Shown one piece after another: positions 1-10,392 of a DNA stretch of 64,000 nucleotides. This DNA comes from Byssothecium circinans (lineage: Eukaryota; Ascomycota; Dothideomycetes; Pleosporales; Massarinaceae): assembly GCA_010015675.1 (NCBI GenBank), contig ML976979.1, positions 658,445 through 722,444 of the forward strand, in the 5' to 3' direction. A program made the position numbers and the translations under genes. The notes below the pieces were generated by a model. It was given only the letters and a program-made list of their open reading frames with translations, was not told the DNA's origin and made no database searches. Each line of letters opens with the position of its first letter. Position 1 is the stretch's first letter.

Positions 1-784
1 AAAGCGATTTCTATAGCGCAATATACTATTTGGGCCCTCTATAACTCTCCACTAGAATATCTCGTGATAATAGCTATTGTGTGAGGCTCTGCAGCCTCAT
101 TTCCTATTGCTGTTTTGGTGTTCGGAGCGTGCGTCGCGCCGTCCCATGCGTCGCGCCGTCAACCTCGGTACTAGGCAGCGAAAGGGGGAAATCAGTGCAT
201 GGAGCAGCATGGTTCTTGAACTAGAGTCTTGCCACATGGAGTCGTTACTTACCCGACAACTTGGGAAGGATTCCATGCGCAGTGTGCCAGGTATGAATTT
301 GTCATTATTGGAGAACATCGAAACGCACCTCGCTTTTGCAGGAGATTGGCGAGGTGGCGAGCAAGGTGTCAGTTTGGTATTGTTTGAGATACGTTCTCTG
401 CGTGGGTACGTGGGTGTATGGGATTATGAGGTGCGGGGGGCAGAAACATGGTTTGAACTTTGTATGTAGGCGAGCGGGAAGGGAAATCGATAGTGAAAGC
501 ACGTGGAGGGATGGGATGGTGAGAGAGCCAGGTTGGATTGGGGATAGTGTGGTACTAGCGCCTTCTTGAGGTTCATGGGATTATCGATGGTTTAGGGGCT
601 TGATATCAGAGGTCGCGATAGTTGGTTAGTTAGGCTTTTACGTTTATTTTTTTGGTTTAGTGTGTTTGGTGGTTTAAAGATACTAGATTATATCCCTTCC
701 TCCACCTCTCTCGGCCGCTATTGTTTTCAATCCAAAAGGTGTTTGGCTTGCCATTTATTCCCCCCTTCGCACACAAAACAATAG
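1..784. other. intergenic, no gene recognised
   Basis: Short open frames occur on both strands but none shows a recognisable domain, splice structure or coding-like composition. A 12-base direct repeat around GCGTCGCGCCGTC lies near 130-160. The last 150 bases are pyrimidine-rich and could be a promoter or leader for the small frame at 785. Confidence 0.5.
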
Positions 785-1210
785 ATGGCAACCCATCTGT
801 TAGAAAAACTGTACAGCGCATCTTACCAGTTCAATGTCTTAACGCGAACAAATTCACTAGCCATAAAGAGCGCTTGTTTCAAACTGTTGAAGCCCCCTAA
901 GTTCATAAAAGCGCTAGAAACCGCACTTCTTATAATAAGTGTTCAAACAAACCAATCACGCTTTAGTTTATCAAATAACATAACAGTTCCCAACAAGATT
1001 GCGGCATTATTCCTCTATACCTTCTATACTGGGTCCGTTTATTACGATATATACGCCAGCGTACTATTCCAACATCTCCACCCTCCTAAGTCTAACGTCG
1101 TTCTTCGATCCCTCTTCAATACTGCGCTCTTCCTAAGCAAAACGTCCGTGCAACTTTCAGATTCCTACGAGAGATCGATTGAAGCCTATTATCACCGCAT
1201 GTTTAGCTAG
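785..1210 (+). CDS. doubtful small hypothetical protein (141 aa)
   Basis: An uninterrupted ATG-initiated frame of 141 codons. The product is basic and rich in Leu, Ser, Asn and Tyr, with a hydrophobic stretch near residues 70-90 (around IAALFLYTFYTGS) that might be a membrane segment. I recognise no family. A pyrimidine-rich tract precedes the ATG. No introns are apparent. It may be an orphan gene or a chance open frame in A/T-rich DNA; the lack of any domain keeps confidence low. Confidence 0.25.
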   Translation: MATHLLEKLYSASYQFNVLTRTNSLAIKSACFKLLKPPKFIKALETALLIISVQTNQSRFSLSNNITVPNKIAALFLYTFYTGSVYYDIYASVLFQHLHPPKSNVVLRSLFNTALFLSKTSVQLSDSYERSIEAYYHRMFS

Positions 1211-1596
1211 AGCTGTTTGAGAGCGCCCAGGCGTTCTAGTTTTCTATATACCTTATAAAGAAAGCAAAGACTTATTGTCTGCCTAGGTAACCCGAAACTA
1301 TGGTGAAGAATTTGCAAAGAAAGTTAGCAACTTACAAGCCATAATTATACCTTCGGCTTTGGGTATTTAGAGGTCAAGTGGATCTTAACAGCAGATGAAA
1401 GACCCCTGAGAACGATCTCGAGATGTTCATCTTGAATTCGACCACTAACGATGCTGATTCATTTTGCGTGGCCTTTCACATGTAGCTTTTACAATGTCTT
1501 CTTTATACGACACCGCAATCGCTCTTTGAAATCGAAGTCGCACAATGGGCTGCCACGAGTCCCAACATTTGAACTGTCATGCACCGTATCGCATTG
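1211..1596. other. intergenic, no gene recognised
   Basis: A/T-rich spacer between the doubtful frame at 785 and the RING-H2 gene. Nothing beyond probable upstream promoter sequence of the RING gene can be supported. Confidence 0.5.
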
Positions 1597-1631
1597 TATA
1601 AATGCATTCATGGGCCAGTTATACATATAAA
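1597..1631 (+). promoter_or_regulatory. two TATA-like boxes before the RING gene
   Basis: TATAAAT at 1597-1603 and TATAAA at 1626-1631 lie about 155 and 125 bases before the preferred ATG at 1755. The sequence after them is C/A-rich, as in many fungal leaders. Assignment as core promoter is inference. Confidence 0.4.
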
Positions 1632-1754
1632 GCCCGAGAAAATCCTCACTTGAAGACTCATATCTCGCGCCACGCTCTCACACTTTCACACTTACCTCTG
1701 CACTTCGCACTTATACACCTACACACATATCCGTCAACTCATACGACCACAGAT

Positions 1755-3047
1755 ATGTCGGGTTTCTACACCTTCAACTCCCCACCTGCGTTCCCAACTG
1801 CGTCTCCAATGCGCTCCTATGGTAGTCCGTCCGGTCGGGCTAGTCCTACCGACGCCAACCCACCTGTTGCGCCTCTGCCTGCTACGCCTGCCCCTCTACC
1901 CTCGCAGGCCGAGTTTCTCGCTGCCTTCGTGCTTCCACTTACGGCGACATCGCGACGCCCTTCGCCTGGCGTTCAATGCTCCGTGTGCCTCGAGGACCTT
2001 GACACTAGTCCCAGCCCTGACATCGTCACTCTCACGCCATGTGGACACTTCTTCCACACTTCTTGTGTGTGTAACTGGTTCACGGGTGGGCATCCACGTA
2101 GCGGATCCTGTCCAATGTGTCGTTTGGCGCTGTTCCATGTGGCTAGGGTACCTGAGAATCACCCTGCCCAGCGTGGCCATGCATTGCGTCGCAATTCTGT
2201 TGTGATGGACCACCCTATTCGCTTCAATATCCATGGATATGCTAGCCTTCCTTCTTCTGGCCCACAACCCGAAATCGAAGAGGTGCATCCCTTGTGGCAG
2301 GACATCTACTTTGTCCAGGAAGAATGGGCTCTTGCGGTGCAGGATGACTCTGAATCCGGACGTAGAGCAACGCTGGAGTTTTGTGCCGAGCTTCACACGC
2401 TGTTCATGGAGCGCGAGCGCCTGCGGATTCCATTTACAAATGATCATCGTAGACGGCTTTTTGCGATCAGCTCCTCAGCCCACTCCCGCTCTGGCAATCG
2501 TGATGAGCTGGAACTATCCGAATCCACCTGGGAGATCTTCGACCCGTCCTCCAATCTAGACCTATGGCCGCAACTCCCCTTAGAGGAGTGGAACATAATC
2601 GCCTCTGGACCATTACTATCTGAAATGGGTCATCCCTTGTGGCGCCGTATCTACGCACTCGGGCGGCACCTCCATGCATTGCGGCACGATCGCTCAGACA
2701 ACGGACGTCTTGTTGCGGTGGAGACGAAATGGCAGCTTTTGGTGCTGGCGCAGAGAGTCGAGCGCCAGCGAAGGGAAGATCATGCTGAGTCTCGACCGAG
2801 CTTGGGGCGCATCCGTCAGCGACGACGACAGCAGGAAGAGGCGAATTTACCTGTGGAGCAGACTGTGAATAGACCTCACGGGCAGACTTTAGCAAAAAGG
2901 CTACGGGAACTCACGCGTCGTCTGAATGGAGTGGGGAGGTATCATGCTGATGACGAGGCTGATGCAGGTGCAGGCGCAGAGTCGTAAGTGAGTTGATATT
3001 ATCAACTAAGTCCGAACGCTGGATCTTACAGGACGTTGATTTTTTAG
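1755..3047 (+). CDS. RING-H2 finger protein, putative E3 ubiquitin ligase
   Basis: The frame contains a RING-H2 finger beginning CSVCLEDL, continuing through CGHFFHTSC and closing with CPMC, which matches the C3H2C3 zinc ligand order of E3 ubiquitin ligases. An ATG at 1602 is in frame, but ATG 1755 (protein starting MSGFYTF) follows two TATA-like boxes and a C/A-rich leader, so I prefer it. The N-terminal 55 residues are Pro/Ala/Ser-rich; downstream of the finger two segments resemble each other (both contain HPLWxxIYxxxxxxAL/HAL). The unspliced frame stops at 2985-2987, but that TAA lies inside a perfect donor GTAAGT at 2984. Removing 2984-3031 (48 bases, ends ACAG) extends the protein by a few residues to a TAG at 3045-3047. 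E3 activity is inferred from the finger. Confidence 0.8.
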
Positions 3048-3363
3048 GTAAGAATATTTCCCTTACCTCTTTCTCCATAATGAGTAAGTATTTAGACATG
3101 GATTTTATCTAGTGTCCTATTTCCGCCATGAAGGCGATCGTTAAGGACTCAGTCCTTAGCCAAAAATTGATTCAACATTGATTAGTAGTACTAAATTGAT
3201 ATCTGAATTATTGGGAAAATCGCTTCTTATTTAGAAATGTGACTTAAAATGCTGAGAAATTGCCAACAAAACAACAAAACTTCAAAGGTAAAATAAACCA
3301 GAGACATATATCCCCAACAACAACCTAACCCCGTCCCATCTCTCCACCACAAAACAACCCATC
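3048..3363. other. A/T-rich intergenic spacer
   Basis: Low-GC sequence between the convergent RING gene and the small minus-strand frame. No gene is seen; it probably holds both 3' ends. Confidence 0.5.
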
Positions 3364-3714
3364 TCATTCGCCCATATGCTTCCTACACCTAAAACTCTTG
3401 AACTTCAGGATCCCAATCCCCTTCCCGGGATACACATACGTCGCCAGCAGCTTGATCCCCCCACAATTCTCATCGCTATAAATCCCACAAATAGTGCCGG
3501 GATCGGGACGGATGGACCCTACAATGTTGACAATTTGTCTGCATCCGGTTAAATCGGAAGGCTCCATCCACGTACATTCGGGGTTGAAGAAGGCTGTACG
3601 GCCACAAACTTCAGCCACTGGCCTGCTTACAGAGAATAGATTACACCTTAACCGCGAGCTTATTAGTTTCATGTTAGTTCCAAACGCTGATTGGCAAGTA
3701 CCAATCGGCGACAT
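3364..3714 (-). CDS. possible small Cys-containing secreted-type protein, eroded 5' end
   Basis: The minus-strand frame from ATG 3714 encodes 116 residues. Its C-terminal half (ECTWMEPSDLTGC, then GTICGIYSDENCGG and SFRC) has the spaced cysteines, Gly and Tyr-Pro-Gly pattern of small secreted proteins common in plant-associated ascomycetes. No signal peptide is present at this start. An open stretch in another minus frame just upstream (about 3760-3875, with IGVAVFYGEAL) looks like an earlier exon, but I cannot join the two with phase-compatible splice sites. The locus may be a decayed gene. The call is by composition and cysteine spacing only; no function is proposed. Confidence 0.35.
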   Translation of the reverse strand: MSPIGTCQSAFGTNMKLISSRLRCNLFSVSRPVAEVCGRTAFFNPECTWMEPSDLTGCRQIVNIVGSIRPDPGTICGIYSDENCGGIKLLATYVYPGKGIGILKFKSFRCRKHMGE

Positions 3715-3875
3715 AATCCCAAGGATGACTTATCAACGTAATGGGAAGTGTATTGTACCTTAGATGCTGTCGTATGATAACTATCATTAGTGACGAACTC
3801 GATAGCGGTGTCGTAACGGAGCTGTTCTGTAATGCTACTAGATAGTGCCTCTCCGTAAAACACAGCAACGCCAAT

Positions 3876-4208
3876 AGAATTTCAAGGCGCGAGACGTTCT
3901 AGCAGTGCTGGATAGACTAAACTAGCGCTTGCATAAAACGGAGTAAATGCGGATGTATATAAGAAGTCAAGATTACTCCAAAACTGAAGTACCTACAATT
4001 TGGCTCGCTACACAGGGTGGCTCGCGACATGAGGACGTATGTTGTGTCATAAAAATCTGAATAGGACGAGAACAAAGGATAGACCATGATAGTCGCTCGA
4101 ACACAGAAGCCTGGCCCCATTGTCATTGACCCATTGTTCTCGGGTCATTGTTCTCGGGTCATTGTTCCCTATTCCAACGAGCTCCTCTATTCACCATTGT
4201 CATTCCGG
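3876..4208. other. intergenic with a short tandem repeat
   Basis: No convincing gene. Contains the 14-bp tandem repeat annotated at 4132-4168. Confidence 0.5.
4132..4168. repeat. 14-bp tandem repeat, 2.6 copies
   Basis: The unit CATTGTTCTCGGGT occurs twice exactly (4132-4145 and 4146-4159), followed by a partial third copy. It lies 3' of the minus-strand propeptide-like gene. Confidence 0.8.
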
Positions 4209-4802
4209 TCAGTGAACGATCATAACCGCCTCATTGCTCGAAAACTCCTTTCCGTTCCAAGGCGAGTCAGTGTATGCCTCTAGGTCCGTATCCCTGACGT
4301 CATCGCCATACTTTTCCCAAATCCCCGTGAACGCGCCCTCAGCCTTGACTTTGTACTTGGCCGGCTTCTTCTCCGGCATCCATGGCTTGTTGAACACAAC
4401 CTCGGTCGCCTCCTCGGTCCCCGGTGCAATCGTAACCACGTCTTCTCTGGAAGGCGGCATCATGCGATTCACCTTGATGAAATTCGTGGAGATCTCCTCG
4501 CCCGTCTCTGCGTCAACGACCTTGAAGACTCCGGTATTGGAGGCTTGGACGTCGAGTGGCGTGCCCCATTTGAGTAGTGTGAAGGGGGACGGGCTGTTGT
4601 TTTTGAGTGTGACGAGGAGGGATGGCGGGCTTCGTGATATCTGGGAGAGCTTCCATTCGAGGCCAGCAACACCAGTGGTGGAAGTGGATTTGGTGTCGGA
4701 CGACATGTTGAAGTTGGGTGTGGATGGAGAGTTGCGGAAAATGTAGATAGCGCCGAGGATTGCGATGGTGGATGCTGCGATGAAGATGGCGCGGTTGGCC
4801 AT
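4209..4802 (-). CDS. membrane-anchored protein resembling a stand-alone deuterolysin propeptide
   Basis: Single-exon frame of 197 codons from ATG 4802. Residues about 4-22 (IFIAASTIAILGAIYIF) form one hydrophobic N-terminal segment, either an uncleaved signal anchor or a signal peptide. The rest resembles the N-terminal pro-region of M35 deuterolysins: an LxWxL start, a VTLKNNSPSPFTLLKWGTPL block, a VFKV strand, IKVNRMMPP, and VTIAPGTEEATEVVF. The neighbouring deuterolysin at 6868 has the matching series (VAVTNNGAKTLNLLSKGTFL, then VEKVSVF, then LTAGETKELTVE). No HExxH follows, so it is not a protease. Conceivable roles are an inhibitor, a chaperone of the protease, or an unrelated use of the same beta-sandwich fold. 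The similarity is read by eye and needs a profile search. Confidence 0.75.
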   Translation of the reverse strand: MANRAIFIAASTIAILGAIYIFRNSPSTPNFNMSSDTKSTSTTGVAGLEWKLSQISRSPPSLLVTLKNNSPSPFTLLKWGTPLDVQASNTGVFKVVDAETGEEISTNFIKVNRMMPPSREDVVTIAPGTEEATEVVFNKPWMPEKKPAKYKVKAEGAFTGIWEKYGDDVRDTDLEAYTDSPWNGKEFSSNEAVMIVH

Positions 4803-6736
4803 TGGTGTCGCGTGTCGTTTAAGTGTGGGGCTATGCGAACGGGTGCTAGCAGTGATGGTACGCAGTGCGATGTAGTGCCTCTAGAGTAGTTATACACAGT
4901 ATACGCGCACGATGACGAGCAGGTCGTGGCACTCGCTCACTGTTTTTGGGTATTGCCGCGGGGGTCGCTAACTGTGAGTAGAAGGAGGAATGCAGCGTGG
5001 ACTGGAGAGCTGCCTTGCCGTCAATTTGTAACGAAGATAAGGCAAACAATTCTTCTGAGCTAGTCGACGGTGTGCGATGGCAGATAGAATTGATGGGTGG
5101 TGGCTATGGACAGGAGGTTGGCTGTGGCCTCACAAGGACACATGTCCACCCAGCCAGGTCATCGCTACTTCCATTCGCCTTGCCCAACGACAGTTCCCGG
5201 GCTATGATGCTCTTTTCATCTACATCGCGGCGAATGATGCAGGCTATTGGTGATTGTTAGAAGCTCCGTGTTCTCGGCTGCAGCTCTCTCTTACGACTGC
5301 GGCGGGGTAGCCATCGCCCATCGGCAGGGGATTGCTGGGGCGCGTGAAATAGATTGATGAAATAAAACGGCAATAAAGTTCAGAAGAGAGGGCGCAAATC
5401 ACAATATCATAATGGTTCGACGTGTATGGAAGTTGAAACGAAGTTCCCTCGTGCAAATGTTACTCTGTCGACTGACGGCTGTCAAACAAGGAATGCCACT
5501 GTCAAGTCGCATGCATCTCCACGTTGACACTGCCACATATCCGAGGCTCTGCCGCATTGTGGCTGTTTCTTTGCGCGAGTCAGAGACAAGATGTGGATGT
5601 TTCGTGCGCTGATTGATGTTATCCTCCGAAATTCAATTCTTTGGTGATACAAACACTGCTCGCCATCACACTCCGCGGTGTTTGTTGGAAGGCCATCTTT
5701 GGTCCAGAACAATTATGCTAATGAAGATCGTCACAACGCATATGTGGAGGACAATGAGGCTGGAGCCGAGGTGTGTTGAAGGTGCCGAAGGAATAGGTCC
5801 ACGATCTCTACCGTAAGTTATGTCGGAGAGATCAATATTCAGGTAGATTTTAGAGGAACAATGCTAGTAGCCTAGATGGAAATCAAAACCGTCAGACATC
5901 GCGCCAGAGGTCGTGAACCTCGTTTGCTTCTCACTCCCTAGTTTCCGTCCCTATATCGTTGGGCCTAGAAGGCAGCATTCGATACCGTCTGTTGAATCAT
6001 AGGCATGAGATCCGAATGGCTTAGAGAAGTCGGGCAAACGATCGAGCTACTACAACGCTTGGCCGAAAGAAGTTTAGTAGAACCCCTCGTAAAAGACTCG
6101 CCCATGTTTCCCGTTTAACGCTCATCATGAACCTCCACGGAACGCGACAGTCAGCACGCACTCGGCTGTCAGCCGTCCTAACCCGGCGGCCGATGCTTCC
6201 AGAACGGGAAGACCCACCCTGATTTCGGCGAGAAGCTTGGGATCGTGGTGAAACTCTCTAGCTGCCTAAGGCTACTACACACCACAACCAGGGATGTTTC
6301 GTAACTTTAATCTACATGTTGAGTGGCGGTTGAGTTGATGCTGCACAGAGATTATCAACAATGGAGGTATTCCACCCAAGGTCTCAGTTCCAATTGTGCC
6401 TCAAATTAGGCGGCGGTTAGCAACCTTCACCAATCTACTTTGCGCATGGCGATGGCATCTAGCCGCTGCAGATGTCCAGAACAGTGCCGCCGTGTTTGCC
6501 CCAGCGTCTCCAACCAAGCCGCCTGTTTCACACGTCTTCCCGCCCTGAGCGAAACGTATCGCAAGAAACGCCCCACTAGCAGTCATGATGTTCATTTAGA
6601 TTATTGTTCAAGGTCAATGCCCTGAGTTGTTCAGATTAGACGTGGCCCCATGGATCGTTTACCCACTGCCCAAGCTGCCCAGGGTCCCAGTCTCATCACA
6701 TCACACAAATCTCCTGGGAGCACAGACTCGGACCGA
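4803..6736. other. long intergenic region, no gene recognised
   Basis: About 1.9 kb between the divergent propeptide-like gene and the deuterolysin. Several short open frames exist on both strands, but none has a domain or coherent splicing. The region probably holds two promoters and perhaps decayed sequence. Confidence 0.45.
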
Positions 6737-6742
6737 TATAAG
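6737..6742 (+). promoter_or_regulatory. TATA-like box of the deuterolysin gene
   Basis: TATAAG about 130 bases before the start codon, followed by a long pyrimidine-rich leader typical of strongly expressed fungal secreted-enzyme genes. Confidence 0.4.
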
Positions 6743-6867
6743 TACACCTGCACGCTCCTCCGTTCTGTCAATCATCTCTCGATCACTACTTCTTTCACAT
6801 CTTCAGATCTTCGAGCAGATCTTGTCTTTCGTTGTCTACTTTCTACCGGTCCGATTCTACTTTCACC

Positions 6868-8194
6868 ATGAAGAGCTTCACCCAATTGTCCCTCGCCGCG
6901 TTGGCTACCTTCGCCAGCGCCGTTTCTGTCAACCTCAGCAAGCGCGAGTCGCCTCTGAGTATTGCCTTGACTGCCTCGGGTAACACTGAGGTCAAGGTCG
7001 CTGTTACCAACAATGGAGCCAAGACGCTCAACCTATTGAGCAAGGGTACTTTCTTGGACGAGGAAAACCCGGTCGAGAAGGTTTCAGTCTTCTCCAACGG
7101 TGGCAGTAAGTTTTTCGACGGTTTTCCTTCCTTCATTGGACCTTTCTTCACCTTCCCTTGTCGCGCGCGAAAGCCGGAGTCATTTGTTTGATCTGCGCCC
7201 CATGTCAGCGCGCTTATACGAGAGTCCGCGACCACGACCGTTTTCAGCCACGTCCGCCGCATGAGCGCATCTGCATAATGAATTCACAAAACATTTGCTG
7301 ACACATCTTGAAGGCACCAGGGTCCCATTTGAAGGCATCAAGATCCGCCTTCTCACCACCGGACTCAGTCAAACCGACTTCCTTAGCTTGACTGCTGGCG
7401 AGACGAAAGAGCTCACCGTGGAGACTGCAGCTCTCCACACCCTCAACGAAAGCGGCGAGTACAATGTTTTCGCTAAGGGCTTCTTGCCTTTTGCTGAGGC
7501 CAACTCCACCGAGCTAAGCGGTAACATCGCCTACGAGTCTAACAAGCTCACCATGTCGGTTGATGGCGAAGTCGCTGCCACTGTTGCAAAGGCCATCACC
7601 AAGAGGACGACTGTTGGCTCTTCTTGCACCAGCTCGAAACTCGACTCAATCAAAACGGGACTCTCCAACTGCAACAAGCTCGCATCGGCTGCTGCTACTG
7701 CCGCTACTTCTGGCACCAAGCTCGACACGTACTTCAAGTCCACCTCTACTGCCACCAAGAACACCGTCTCCGCCCGTCTCAAGGCCGTTGCGAGCGACTG
7801 CGGTGGTTCTGGTACCGCTACCACCACGAACTGCAACGACCAGTACAACGGCTGCTCTTCCAATGTTCTTGCTTACACCGTACCCACCGTCGGCTACATC
7901 ACTTACTGTGACATTTTCTTTTCCGCCCTTCCTGCTCTCGCTAGCACATGCCACGGCCAGGACCAGGCCACCACTGTTCTCCATGAGGAAACTCATGCCA
8001 ATTCCGTCTACAGCCCTGGAACTGACGATCTCGGATACGGTTTTGCTGCTGCTTCCAGGTTGTCTACCAGCCAGGCGCTTCTGAACGCCGATTCGTACGC
8101 TTTGTACGCCAACGGTAAGCTCACCCCCGTGAATATGATGGTGCGTGAATGAAAAGCTAACATGGTGTTTGCAGCTATCAACCTCAACTGCTAG
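6868..8194 (+). CDS. deuterolysin, secreted M35 zinc metalloprotease
   Basis: Three exons, 6868-7105, 7314-8114 and 8175-8194; introns 7106-7313 (GTAAGT..AAG) and 8115-8174 (GTAAGC..GCAG, branch GCTAAC) give an open 352-residue protein. Residues 1-18 are a signal peptide (MKSFTQLSLAALATFASA). A propeptide runs to about the Lys-Arg near residue 177. The mature domain carries the zinc site HEETH (H303, E304, H307) and the aspzincin motif GTDDLGYG with the third ligand at D318. Cysteines are spaced as in the family and the last codons give the usual AINLNC-type ending. M35 enzymes are secreted neutral endopeptidases that cut basic nuclear proteins well. A gene for a propeptide-like membrane protein lies 2 kb upstream in divergent orientation. 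Confidence 0.95.
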
Positions 8195-9326
8195 AGCAGC
8201 TGGGTCTCCGTCACTGGCTTAATGATGAATGCATGTCCATTTCTGGAACTCTTTTGGATTGCGCTGGAGCTTCCGCATCCGCTTTTGTTTGTATATAGTT
8301 TTAACAAGATACCATTATAGCAGGAATCTATTGAGTTCCCATCTTCAGATCTCTCACATCTTCTACTCGAAGAATTCCTAACGGTCCCAGGACGGGACTA
8401 GCGTGCCTTATTAAACGTAACCAATCCACTCCATCGCATCGTCTCTCTGCTTGTTTCCTCTTCATCCCTTAAACACCACCATCATCTTTTCTCACCGCGA
8501 TAAAGAACTCAACGTCGTCCACGCCACATGTGCCCCTGTGCACATGAAACGCGACCATGTGTCAACGGTCAGCAAACAAGGATTCTACGGCAATATCACG
8601 GACTCCTGCACTGCCCTCCAATTTCGTGGCTTCAGCCAATCACAACGTCAAATTTGAGTGCTACCAAAAAATAGCCCCAAATTTCCATACTGTGGACTCG
8701 ACGTGGAGTGGAGCAGAGGGTGAATCACGATTTTTTTTGCCTTAGGAACGCCATGGAGCTGACTGTATTCTTGCTATGTTGAGAACCTTGAGATGGGTAT
8801 CGTGCGAAACGTTGTGAATGAGTGGTTTGCATGATCAGGGGAAGAGTCAAGGAGGCGCCTGCCTTGTGGAGATGGTACTGTTCGCTGTAGAGTGTGTAGG
8901 GGAGGTGTTGTTCGATGTCGCGCTTCGATTACTTACTTAGGCGTGCGAATGCGGATGCTGGTAGCTTGATAAGGAAATTGGTGTGTATATACCATCGGGT
9001 TCTACAGCAGAGATACATATAGTAGATATCCGTGAAGGGCTAGTTGCCTGAAGATTATGTAGTTTCACGCGCTTGCTCCCGTCTTCCTATTCCTTTCCGA
9101 TATCTCCTACATCATCCACTTTCTCTGGAATCGATCTCAGTCTTGATTTCTCGTCAATCGTTGCTTCCTTTTCCGAGTTCTCAACACTTCGTCACGATTT
9201 ACTACGAAACCTACCAATATCATCTCACACCCTTCGAACCGCATCGCCTCTAATCTTCAGCACCAACTCTCGGACCTGGGCAATACCAACAGCTCTGCAC
9301 ATTCAACACACCACCACATACCATAA
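8195..9326. other. intergenic, no gene recognised
   Basis: 3' sequence of the deuterolysin, then a spacer with only short uninformative frames. The last 250 bases are C/T-rich and look like the leader of the surface-protein gene at 9327. Confidence 0.5.
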
Positions 9327-10160
9327 ATGCCCTCCCCCACATCCCTCCTCTCTAACGCCGTCGCTCCCATACCCCTCGGCACCCTAACCTCGCTCTCAAC
9401 CTCCTCCTCGCCCCCACCCTCAACCACATCCCTCATTCCCCCCTATGGCACCGGCCCCGCAACATACTACGCCTCTATCCTCCACCGCAACCCTTACGTC
9501 ACAACCTACACCATAACCTGCGTTCCTGCCAGCGGCAGCACCGCCTCCCCAAACAGCGACCCCTGTCAAACCGCCATCTATGGCGACGCCCCCTTAACAT
9601 TCTACCAAGGCGCCTCAGCATGGGGCGTCGTACGGAAACAACCCATGTACTCCCAGCCCGCGAACTTTGAATACAGTACTATCTGCGCGCCCGCGACAAC
9701 GGCGTATAGCCCTAGCGCTGCAGAAGCGATGACGATGTTGACGCTGGGGACGCAGACGTGTAATGCGATTCCCATGCCGACGGCGATGGCTTGCGAGATC
9801 GACTTCGAGAACCGTGAGGGTTCGGGGAGGGCGACGGATGTTAGGGCTATGTGTGAGATGGGGATGAGGGTGCAGGAGGTGTTGATGGTGGAGAGCTTGC
9901 CGACATCGACGTCGGCAGAGATGGCGATGCCGACACTGACGTCGAACCCGAGATTGAGTTCTTTTACGGATATTGGGAGTAGTCCGACGAAGGCGGGACC
10001 GGTGACTACTGTTACGCTGTTGAAGCAGCCGGGGGTTTCCGCGGGGAGGGGGAAAGAGATTGGGAGAGTGTCGGTTGGGGTGCTGCTGGGGGTGATGGTT
10101 TTGGTGGGATGGGGTGAAGGGACTTGCTGCTTGAATGGAAGTGATAGGGAATATTTTTGA
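9327..10160 (+). CDS. Ser/Thr-rich extracellular protein with a C-terminal hydrophobic segment
   Basis: Single frame of 277 codons from ATG 9327. After a low-complexity Ser/Thr/Pro start comes a compact region with paired cysteines (TITCVPASGS, then DPCQTAIYG, STICAPATTAYSPSAAEAMT, TQTCNAIPMPTAMACEID), followed by a Ser/Thr-rich stalk and a hydrophobic segment (VSVGVLLGVMVLVGW) near residues 247-261. This layout suits a type I cell-surface or wall protein of filamentous ascomycetes. No clear N-terminal signal peptide is visible, so a missed upstream exon is possible. Codons switch from C-rich third positions in the first half to G-rich in the second half. Family and function are not recognised. 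Confidence 0.6.
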   Translation: MPSPTSLLSNAVAPIPLGTLTSLSTSSSPPPSTTSLIPPYGTGPATYYASILHRNPYVTTYTITCVPASGSTASPNSDPCQTAIYGDAPLTFYQGASAWGVVRKQPMYSQPANFEYSTICAPATTAYSPSAAEAMTMLTLGTQTCNAIPMPTAMACEIDFENREGSGRATDVRAMCEMGMRVQEVLMVESLPTSTSAEMAMPTLTSNPRLSSFTDIGSSPTKAGPVTTVTLLKQPGVSAGRGKEIGRVSVGVLLGVMVLVGWGEGTCCLNGSDREYF

Positions 10161-10392
10161 TGCATGTGATGGATGACGGCACGGTGGGATTTGAGGAGAA
10201 AATGGAAAGGTGAAACATGAAGCAAGGGATTGAAGGCTACTTATAAGGTTCCCCTAAAGGGATCAATGCTCACTCCCGGCAGGGACCCATGAGGTATAAG
10301 AACTAGAGCACCAAGGCATATGCTATCGGGCTAATGAAGAGCCAAGATGAAGTCAATTCTCCACCGTCGAGAATGAGAATCGGGGAGGTGCA

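Noticed and set aside
3669..3874. Minus frames starting with non-ATG codons upstream of 3714
   Set aside because: They begin with GTG or TTG and cannot be joined in phase to the downstream frame, so they are only noted as possible remnants.
7531..8084. Long open frames overlapping the deuterolysin on both strands
   Set aside because: They are shadows of the M35 coding sequence, Ser/Pro- or Ala/Val-rich without domains.
9602..10225. Minus-strand 207-codon frame opposite the surface protein
   Set aside because: Hydrophobic composition is a mirror of the plus-strand gene; the plus frame has the Cys-paired extracellular pattern and the better start context.
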